Source: Dinochytrium kinnereticum
Taxonomy: Eukaryota; Chytridiomycota; Chytridiomycetes; Chytridiales; Chytridiaceae
Length of the DNA stretch: 64,000 nucleotides
NCBI GenBank assembly: GCA_027604005.1
Contig: JADGJT010000007.1
Location: 56,410-120,409, forward strand
Reading direction: 5' to 3'
Part shown: positions 56,289 through 64,000 of the stretch, piece after piece
Position numbering within the stretch: position 1 is the first letter of the stretch
Layout of the letters: each line of letters opens with the position of its first letter
The notes under the pieces: model-generated
Database searches by the model: none
Told to the model about the DNA's origin: nothing
The model's input: the letters and a program-made list of their open reading frames with translations, nothing else
Made by a program: the position numbers and the translations under genes

Positions 56289-59200
56289 TCACATTTTCGA
56301 CGATCCCATCTCCATATCAATCACGAGTTTACCAAATTGTTTCCCTTGCCTAATAAACCATTATTTACAATCTTTTTTTTTTTTGTGTGGGAGGGGGCGG
56401 GGGATGTGTTGACAACGAATCATCAATAGCGTTCACACGGAAACCGTAAACCGAAAAAGAGCGGAAAGGGTGATGAACCTCCGCCCTTTTTTTTGAAACC
56501 CATCCTTAACAAACAATGGAAAAACGCGCTTTCCATTTGATCGGGGGGAGATTCAACGTTCCGCCCGAACCCAACCCAAAAACTTTAAAGAAAAGAAAAG
56601 AAAAAAAAAAATTAGGATCAACCCGTACCTCATGATCTCAAAGGCCTTTTCAGCCTCTCTCAACCCATTGACCGTTCCAGCGATGATGGGTTTGATCTTG
56701 TGCTTTTCGACGAATTTCATCATGTCTTTGAACTCTTGAAGGCTTCCCATGCAGACTCCTTTGATCGTCAGGTGCTTGAACCAGAGGTATGGAAAGTTGA
56801 TGGTGCCGTTTGAGCCTGAGACGGCTCCGTACACGGCGAGGATGCCTTTTTATGTTTTGAGTATGGTTTTGGGGGAGGGAAGTTAGGGTAGGTTTGAACG
56901 TGGGTGGGTAGGGGGGAAAGAATAAGGGCCTCTAAAGAATGGGGGGTAGCAGTGTTTTAAAAAGGAGGGCGACGGTGCTATTCATTATGTAATGTTAGTT
57001 TATGTGTTTGTTTTGTGGGGAGGGGGAGGGATTAAAGGAGGTAGAGTTATCGTGATGGTCAGCTTTTCATAAATAATGGGCGGAGGGTTCGGCGAGGGAG
57101 GGATTAAAGGAGGTAGAGTTATCGTGATGGTCGACTTTTCATAAATAATGGGCGGAGGCTTCGGCGATGGAGGGGGTTAGATGAAAGAGAGTTATCGTGA
57201 TGGTCAACCTTTCATTCGCAATTGAAAGGGCGGAGGGGGTTCGCCGAGAAAAAAGGGGGGGGGGGGCGAAGGGGTACACGTCCAAAGCTCCCACTACATT
57301 CCTCTCCCCATCTCTCACCTCCAGGACCAAGTAACCTCACATAAGATTTGACATTCGGTCCAGCAGCGCCATCCACGATGAGATCAAAGAATCCACCGCT
57401 TTCAGATTCGAGATCCTGCACCCAGTTCTCTGCAACGAAACAGAAGAAAGAATTATCATCAGAAGAGTGAGTAGATTGCAGTATTGGATCATCGCGCCTT
57501 CTGTTTTTTGTTGAAGGAGGGGGGAGGGGGTTTGGTGACCAGAGGTGATGGAAAAGGAGACGATCTTTTTAAACCAAAATAAAGGGAAAATCAATGCGGG
57601 AAACTGTTCTCTTTCCCAACCCCCCAACCCCACCTCCCTTCCCCTACCTGAACAAAAAATAAAAAAAATACCATCCCAGTCACATAAAAAAGAACGAGTA
57701 AAAAATTCAACATCACCTCCCCCTCCCCTCCCCCTCCCCTCAACCTCCCCCAAAACCAAAAAAAGCCACAACCAAAAAAAAACAAACAAAAACACAAACA
57801 AAGAAAGACATGAACCAACCCACTCACCACTCCGATAATTCACTCCCCCAACAGCACCAACCTCCACAGCCCTCCGAATCTTCTCATCCGATGAAGAAGT
57901 CACATACACCTCCGCCCCAACCGCAACCGCAAACTGAAGCGCAAAGAGCGCCACACCTCCACCGATCCCGGGGATGAGCACCTTTTGACCTTGTTTCAGG
58001 TTGCCTAATGTGAACACGGCGCGCCATGCTGTCACGCCTTTTTTTTTGTTTGGGCACCGGGGGCGGGGTCGAGCGTTTGAGGGTGGGAGAGGATGTTTGA
58101 ATGAGTGACTTACTAAACGATATAAAAAAAAAAAAGCCAGCGGGGATGTGTGAGAACGGGGTGAAGAACAATAAAAGGACATGAAAACTTAACGAGTGAA
58201 TCATAAAACGACATCAAAAAAAAAAAAAAAAAGCGAGCGGGGATGTGTGAGAACGGGGTGAAGAATAAAAACCGACATGAAAACAACGAGCGAATCACAA
58301 AACGACATCAAAATAAAAGCGGGGAAGGGGTGTGAGAACGGGGTAAAAGAACCAAACCCCCGCCAAACCGCAAAACCACAAAACCAAAACCAAAACCCGA
58401 ACGTGTAAAGAACAAACCGCAGAAGAAAAAAAAACCATAAAAATCTAAAAAGGAAGGTAACGGGGGGAGGAGGGCGGGGGAAGGGGTGGTAAAGCTCACC
58501 TGCAACAGGAAACGACGCGCCCTCCACAAATGTCAGATGGTCAGGAAGAGGGATGGCCATCTCTTTTGGAACGCAGATGTATTCAGCAAAGGTACCTTTT
58601 TTGTTTTTTTTGCGTGTTGTTTTTGTTGTTTTTTTTTGCAGTGCGCGGAAAAGGGAAGAAGAGTTTAAGCAAAGCCTGTCATTCCTGGTAGATGGAAAGA
58701 GGAGAGGAGAAGAAAAAATCACGAAAAGGGTAATCAAAAAAGAGCAGCCCCCCCCACCTCCTCTCCTAAAAGAAGGAAAAGGAAACGTTCTTGTTTCGAC
58801 GCACCCGGGAAGGAATCGAAAAACGAAAGAAAAAAAAAACAACGAAAAAAAAAAACAACACACACTCCTCTCCCCAAACCAACAAAACAAAAAGAAAAAA
58901 GAAAAAGAAAAAGGAAGAAAAAAAGGAAAAAAGCGCTCAAACAAACAAAAAAAAAAACAAAAAGGAGGGGGGGGGTATTCCTCACCAGGCAACGGCAAAT
59001 GCCCCAACATAGCAAACTCAAACAAATTCTCCGGCCCCCCCACCCCAGCACTCCACCCAACCGAAGGATTCAACACAACCCTCCTCCCAACCTCCCCCCC
59101 CTCAACAACAACACCAGCCCCATCCGAACCCAAGACCGAGCCATACGTAACCCCAGGGTAATTGCCCTTTCAAGAATACAGCAAGATAAAAAGAGGCAAA

Positions 59201-59426
59201 AAGGTCAGATGAAGGGAAAGGGAATGGTTGGATGCACCTCTCGAATGTAAATGTCCCGGTGGTTGAGGGATGCGGCCTTGAGGTGGATGAGGAGGTGGTC
59301 GGTGGGGGGTGGGGAGGGGGTGGGGAGGTGTGTGGGGATGAGTGGGTCGTAGCGCGGTGGGGCGGTGGTGGGTGGTTGAGGGTCGGTCAGGACGAGGGCC
59401 AGCATGGATGTGGGGGGGGATGGCAT
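56289..59426 (-). CDS. Zinc-type alcohol dehydrogenase / quinone oxidoreductase family (MDR) protein
   Basis: Predicted NAD(P)H-dependent medium-chain oxidoreductase; substrate unknown. Minus-strand exons: 59426-59238, 59166-58986, 58595-58500, 58037-57828, 57429-57319, 56845-56629, 56349-56289 (354 aa). The catalytic half shows LIHLKAASLNHRDIYIREGN, GSVLGSDGAGVVVEGG, VVLNPSVGW and GTFAEYICVPKEMAIPLPDH. The Rossmann half has GVTAWRAVFTLGNLKQGQKV, LIPGIGGGVALFALQFAVAV (nucleotide loop), GAEVYVTSSSDEKI, FDLIVDGAAG and FVEKHKIKPIIAGTVNGLRE, ending GKLVIDMEMGSSKM. The Cys/Glu zinc-ligand pattern of true alcohol dehydrogenases is not evident, so a zinc-independent quinone-oxidoreductase-like enzyme is likely. 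Met at 59405 (MLALVLTD) is an equally good start. Five introns are 279-473 nt, far longer than elsewhere in the window. Confidence 0.88.
57026..57246. repeat. Intronic 72-bp tandem array
   Basis: Copies at 57026-57097 and 57098-57169 are nearly identical; a diverged third copy runs to about 57246. Each has AGAGTTATCGTGATGGTC and CTTTTCATAAATAATGGGCG (third copy changed). It lies inside the 473-nt intron of the oxidoreductase gene. Confidence 0.8.
58099..58350. repeat. Intronic ~95-bp tandem array
   Basis: Two fuller copies (about 58133-58230 and 58231-58316) share GTGTGAGAACGGGGTGAAGA and AAAACGACATCAAAA. Partial copies lie at 58099-58132 and 58317-58350. It lies inside the 462-nt oxidoreductase intron. 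Confidence 0.75.
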
Positions 59427-60249
59427 GGTCAGGGTGCGTGAGAATGAAGGTGTGAGATGAAGGTAAGGTGTGAGGTGAATGAAGGTGTGAAGTCAAGGTG
59501 TGAGGAGGTGTGTGAGAGAGGAGCAGTGATTGGTGCGGATAAACTGTTGTTCCAATGCTTATGGTTGTTCGGCTGAATTATCTAACAAGACGGTGAATCT
59601 CTTGTGCTACAATACATGATTACTCTTCATTCGGCTGAATTATCCATCTTCAATAAATAAATAAATATCATGTACTACATACAGACTTTCCTAATACATA
59701 CAAATAATAATTAAATAATGATTTTTTACATTTCATCCCACTGCTTGCTTCTTCTACAAAATATCTGCTTCTTCTACAAAATACCTGCTTCTTCTACAAA
59801 ATACCTGACCCGGACATCTCATTGCTTCAACTGCTCTTTCACACAAAATACCTGACAATGTTGAATGATATTTATTCACTGGCATGCATCACGAAGACTG
59901 GTTATAAATGAAAAAATAAGATGAAAGCCTCGTCGGCAACAACATCCCACAACATCATCATCATGCTCATCATCACCACCACCACCCCAACCCGCATCAC
60001 GGAACAAGAAAGAAAAAGAAAAAAGAAAAAAACACCAACTCCAAAAAAAACGTACAGAACCTCTGCTAGAAAAAAGAGAGAAAAAAGATGAAGGAGGAAA
60101 AGAAAAGAAAATAATTAATGGTACAAAACAATCAAATCCCACAACTCCACTTCCACACCCCACCCCACCCCCCGCAAAAGAAAGAAAAAAAACAAAACAA
60201 AAAAAAACCAAAACCAAAAAAAAACAAAAAAAGAAGCCAAACCAACAAA
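59427..60249. other. Spacer between GATA-factor and oxidoreductase genes
   Basis: 823 bp between two minus-strand genes: promoter of the oxidoreductase on the left, GATA 3' UTR on the right. Contains GGTGTGAGGTGA-type repeats (59450-59510), a duplicated TTCGGCTGAATTATC (59566 and 59629) and a 20-bp triplicate. No gene seen. Confidence 0.5.
59747..59806. repeat. 20-bp unit repeated three times
   Basis: Three direct copies of GCTTCTTCTACAAAATACCT (first copy with ATATCT at its end), followed by a partial ACAAAATACCTGAC copy near 59844. Confidence 0.85.
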
Positions 60250-62378
60250 TCACTTCTTCACCCCACCCCCACCCCCCACCCCACCCTTCTTACTCCCCCT
60301 CTTCCTCTTCCGAATCACATCCGTCTTCATACTAATCGGTCTCAACACCCCATGAAGCTTAAAGAACAATCCACAGGCATTACAAAGCGGGTCCCTCCCA
60401 TCCCCAACCCCAACCGGATTCCGTCTCCAAAGAAGGGTGTTGGTCGTCCGGCAATTCATGCATCGTGTCACAGGCGTGCCGTGCATTGGAATCGGCCTCT
60501 GTTCCCGAGGTGAGGTCGTCGGCGGCGTGGTGGGGTTGGGGTTGGGGTTGCGGTGGGGGGGAACATGGATCGTGGATTGGGGGTTTGGCGGTGGTGCGGT
60601 CTTGGTTGCGTGAATTTGGTTTTGGGGAGGGTTGGAGGAGGAGGAGGAGAGGAGTTGGGGGGATGGGAGTGAGGGGGAGGAGGAGGAGGAGGATCACGAG
60701 GAGGAGGAGGGGTTGGACGAGGAGGACGACGAGGAAAAGGAGGAGGCGGAGGAGGAGGAGGAGGAGGAGGTTGAGGGGGAGGAGGCGTAAGGGGGTGTTT
60801 TGGCGGATGTGGATCTAAAGAGGGGTGGAGGGCTGCAAGAAGGGGGAGGTGGAGGGTGATGTCTTGTCGGTGACGACAACGACGAGAACATTCGGGTCGT
60901 GGATATTGTTGATGTTGTTGGCGGGGGTGGGTACGCGTTGGCCGGGACGATGGGGCTTCCAAAGGTCGGTTGAGAGCTGGAGGGAGGTGGGAGCCAGAAG
61001 GACGGGGTGCATGTCAATTGGGTTTGGAGGCTGAGGTTGTTTGACGTCATGTGGATGAGAGGTGGGGGGATGAAGGTTGAGGAGGGTGTGGAGGGTCGTG
61101 GGGTGAAGGAGGACGCGCTGAAGGAGGTTGGACCCGCGGGATGGGAGAGGTAGGCTTGGTGCTGGAAGGTTGGTGATGGGGCCGTGGGATGGGGCTGGAT
61201 GAGTTGTAAGGAAGAATGAGTGATTAGAGAAGAAATGACGCGCGTGGAAGCGGTGAATGGAATGGCTGGAAGCAACAAGAAATAGAAAGGAAATGAAAGT
61301 GAAAACCGAAACTAAAGAAATCACAGAAACATTATAAAAAAAAAAGGAGAAGAAGAAGCAAAAAAAACCCGCAACAGCAACAGCAACAACAACAACCCAG
61401 AAAAAGACGAAAAGAAAAGAAAAAAAAAAGTTTAAGGATAAGAAAAACACAAAAAAAAAAAAACAAAAGAAGCACAAAACGACCCAAAAAGGAAAACACC
61501 CTCACCAGTCCAACGGTAAACGAGGCAGTGGAGCCCTGCGCACCCCCATACCATTGTCGCACATCGTAGGACAGTGGCGGGATGGCGCGGACACCCACAC
61601 CGCTGGGCTCACCCAGGGCACCACAACACCGAAGCGATGACGACGACGATGCTGGGAGCGCCCCTTCCTGGCCACACCTGCAATCAGTGTCCACCGACGG
61701 TGGGTTCGCGGTGATGAATGGCGGCTGCATCATCCAATCGGAGGGGAGGTCGGTGACCATGAAGGGGACGGGGGCGTCTTGGAGGAGGAGGAGGTCGAGG
61801 TGGGAGGTGGTGGAGGTGGTGGTTGGTGGGGATGGGAGGGTCGTCGCGTTGTTGATGGTGGTGGTGGTTGCTGGTGGTGGGGAGGCGGGTGGTGGGAGGA
61901 GGGTTTTTGCCGCGTCGGTTGGGGTGAGGTTGAGGAAGTTGATGGTTGCTGACGCGGGTGGGGTGGGATCATCCAAGGTCTGAAAGGGTGCGGAGGTTAC
62001 CGGGGTGATCATCCCGGCAAAGGCGTCAGGGTGATGGTGGTGGGGAGGGTTGGGCATGAACTGCAGTGAGGAGAGGGTGACGAAGGGGTGGTGGTGGGGA
62101 AGGGTGGTGAGAGGAGGAGGGGGTGGTGGTGTGGACGTGGAGCAAGCAGAGGGAGTGGAGGAGATGGTGGGGAGGAACGAGACGGGTGGAGGAGGAGGAG
62201 GAGGAGGAGGAGGAGAAGGTGGTGGTGGTGGTGGTGGTGAGGAGAAGGTGGTGGGCAGTGTGCAGGGAAAGGAGGCGTAGAGGGCGGTCAGGTTCAGGTC
62301 CACGTCCAGCAGCAGGTCTTCCTGGTTCCTGATGAAGGCGTCCCAAGGGGGAGACGACGGTGCCAGCAGCAGCGACAT
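60250..62378 (-). CDS. GATA-type zinc-finger transcription factor (AreA/NIT2-like finger)
   Basis: Nuclear DNA-binding regulator recognising GATA sites; fungal members control nitrogen, iron or light genes. Model: 62378-61506, 61311-60698, 60496-60250 (577 aa). Only the first and last exons are firm. The finger, near the C-terminus, reads [47 protein letters not shown], which matches the single C-terminal finger of fungal GATA factors. The spacing between Cys pairs is 22 residues rather than the usual 17-18. The rest is Pro/Ser/Thr-rich, with poly-Pro and poly-Ser runs encoded by simple repeats (60665-60790, 62180-62240). Intron 2 (60497-60697) is inferred because the two halves share a frame with one intervening TGA; intron 1's acceptor is uncertain. 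Confidence 0.75.
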
Positions 62379-63005
62379 TGAGATTAATGATAGAGAGTTG
62401 GGTGAGTGAGTGATAGAGAGTTGGGTGAGTGAGTGAGTGAGAGGGGAGGTAGTGAGAGAGGCAAGTCTATTATTATAAAAATACAGAATAATAATAATAA
62501 TAATTCATAGTGTATTAACACATAATAAAACTATAATTAATTAATTGTAATTGTAATTGTAATTGTAATTGTTGCTTGCTTGGGCTTCTTCTTTCTGTCT
62601 GTCTGTCTGCATGTCCTGTCTCTTCTCTCTGCACTCTCTCTCTCTTCTCTTTCTGCTCTTACATCATCATCATCTTTATTTTAATAATTATTTATTTATT
62701 TATTTATTATTCCAATTTCATATGGTCTTGTCACACACAGCAGCAGCCAGCCAGCAAGCAGCACAAGCATCCCCTCCCTATGAATTGAATTATTAATTAA
62801 TATTAGGCGCAGTTCAACAAACAAATAAAATAATAAAATAATAAAATAATAATTATTAAATCAACTTCAGATCGCTGCTCGATCTTCAGCCCATCAAAAA
62901 TAAAATAAAATAAAATAAAATAAAAATAAAAATAAATAAATAAATTATTATTATTAATACAACATAATAATATTAAAATAATTAATTAATTATCAAAGCA
63001 TTCAA

Positions 63006-63037
<32 letters not shown>

Positions 63038-64000
63038 TATTCTCAAACCAAAACATCTTTCTTTTAATTAAATTAATTATTGCAATGGTCAATGCCAGCC
63101 TTCATCAAGCAACGAGGAGACGCGAATCCAAACTCTTGCATATAAACCAGGCAAGAAAACGAAAAGAAATAAAAAAAAAAGATAAAAGAAAAGGAGATCA
63201 AGGCTGTTCACAAGAAGCATTGGGTGCGTGGGTGCGTGGGTGGGTGGGTGGGTGAAGGTCTATTATTGACTCTACCTTGGGCTCGCTGGCGTTGCTGAGG
63301 GGGTGAGAAAATGGAAGGCTCTTTGGAATGTGGGTTGCTTGCTCTCCCATTGTGGCTGATAAAGGCCGGAACTGAAGCCGCGCCTGAGGCATGTCGGTGT
63401 TTCAAGAAGCCTCTGGCGGTCGTCGCTTGGAGATATGGATCTCGGAAACGCCTCCGCTGAGTTAATTCTGGTGATCTCTTGTCCACACTTGGTCAACAAA
63501 TAATACACGGTTTCTTTTTTTTTCTTCTTCTTTTTCTCTTAATGACCTCCAATGTTTTACCTTGGGTTGGCTTGAAAAGACAAAGCTGAGTGGAAAGAGT
63601 TCCAATCAGTTATCTTGCCCTAATTCCAATCACGTCCAAAAGTCGAACCGCATTCTTCCATGGCCCCCATCCTCTCCTTTTGTGGGTGGAAAAGTCCATC
63701 GTGAGCAACGGTCCTTCTTAATGTTATTCAGGTGCTCCGGCGTGCCTCGGATTCTCATCTCATAACAGGCAACCTCATTCATCGCCTCACGACTGTGGAT
63801 GAGAAGAAACCTCGCTAGAGGCCGAGCACCAACACCGCGCCCAACAGTTGCTTGATTATTCCGCTTGAAAGCACCAGAGGACGAACGGCGGTGATTCGGG
63901 GCGCCCCCCCCCCCCCCCCGCCGGCCGGCGGCGCAGCAAGCACGGGGCCGCCCCAGGACAAGAGAGGGACAAGACAGAACAAGGAGAACGCACAAAACAA
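62379..64000. other. AT-rich microsatellite region and unassigned right edge
   Basis: 62400-63070 is very AT-rich with GAGT/GTGA repeats (62400-62455), (AATA)n and (AAAAT)n runs (62821-62945) and (ATT)n (63007-63037). 63200-63260 has (GGTG)n. 63260-63900 has normal composition but only short open frames without motifs. A 16-nt poly-C tract lies at 63904-63919. No gene is supported; a fragment of a gene beyond the edge is possible. Confidence 0.5.
63007..63037. repeat. (ATT)n microsatellite
   Basis: About ten consecutive ATT/TTA triplets in an AT-rich non-coding segment. Confidence 0.8.

Noticed and set aside
58553..59161. 202-codon Lys-rich plus-strand frame
   Set aside because: Lies over introns and exons of the oxidoreductase on the other strand and is an A-rich composition artefact.
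60465..60818. Arg-rich plus-strand frame
   Set aside because: Antisense of GAG/GGA repeats encoding poly-Ser in the GATA factor.
63630..63995. Possible gene at the right edge on the minus strand
   Set aside because: Only a short motif-free frame crossing a poly-C tract; not enough to support a call.
1..64000. CRISPR arrays, prophage, insertion sequences, rRNA
   Set aside because: Nothing resembling these was seen; the window is intron-rich eukaryotic DNA and its direct repeats are short local tandem arrays.

Overview
The window reads as nuclear DNA of a fungus, most likely a flagellated early-diverging (chytrid-type) lineage. Genes are dense, sit on both strands, and are split by many short GT-AG introns, mostly 42-130 nt and often with a CTAAC/CTAAT-like branch site. 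Fungal hallmarks are a sphingolipid C9-methyltransferase, a DUF2985 membrane protein, an AreA-like GATA factor and a Psr1-like phosphatase. Genes typical of organisms that kept cilia and centrioles sit beside them: a CCDC191-like protein, an augmin HAUS3-like subunit, a NIMA/NEK2 kinase, an HCN/CNG channel, a CHP1-like EF-hand protein and a phosphorylase-kinase regulatory subunit. I rebuilt all exon joins by eye from reading frame, splice signals and family conservation. No transcript data were used.

Layout. 1-9.2 kb: 3' part of TEL1/ATM (+), whose stop lies 4 bp from the stop of convergent thymidylate kinase (-). 9.2-15.8 kb: secreted, GPI-type GH26-like glycosidase (+) and an SCP/Psr1-type phosphatase (+) with a 1.7-kb first intron. 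17.5-23.6 kb: NEK2/KIN3-like kinase and HAUS3-like coiled coil in tandem (+). 23.6-28 kb: RIO1 kinase (-) and Asterix (-), the latter divergent from a CHP1-like protein (+) across 51 bp. 28-33.1 kb: unrecognised 802-aa protein (-), then the sphingolipid C9-methyltransferase (+). 33.9-38.5 kb: CCDC191-like coiled coil (-) and DUF2985 protein (+) sharing a 100-bp promoter gap. 38.8-46.3 kb: phosphorylase-kinase alpha/beta-type regulatory subunit (+) and an unrecognised Ser-rich protein (-). 46.9-55.3 kb: F-box/LRR protein ending in a CaaX box (+), HCN/CNG channel (-) and SCAMP (+). 56.3-62.4 kb: zinc-type oxidoreductase (-) with large repeat-filled introns and a GATA factor (-). 62.4-64 kb: AT-rich, microsatellite-rich DNA with no gene I can support.

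How genes relate. There are no operons. Divergent pairs (Asterix/CHP1-like, CCDC191/DUF2985, channel/SCAMP) probably share promoters, and convergent pairs (TEL1/thymidylate kinase, HAUS3/RIO1) have almost no 3' space. Several products belong to cell division or centrosome biology (NEK2-like, HAUS3-like, CCDC191-like) or to DNA-damage and nucleotide supply (TEL1, thymidylate kinase), but co-regulation is only an inference.

The most striking observation is that the phosphorylase-kinase regulatory subunit carries an ILEI/FAM3-type (PANDER-like) domain exactly where animal alpha subunits have their multiphosphorylation linker. I know of no described protein with this architecture.
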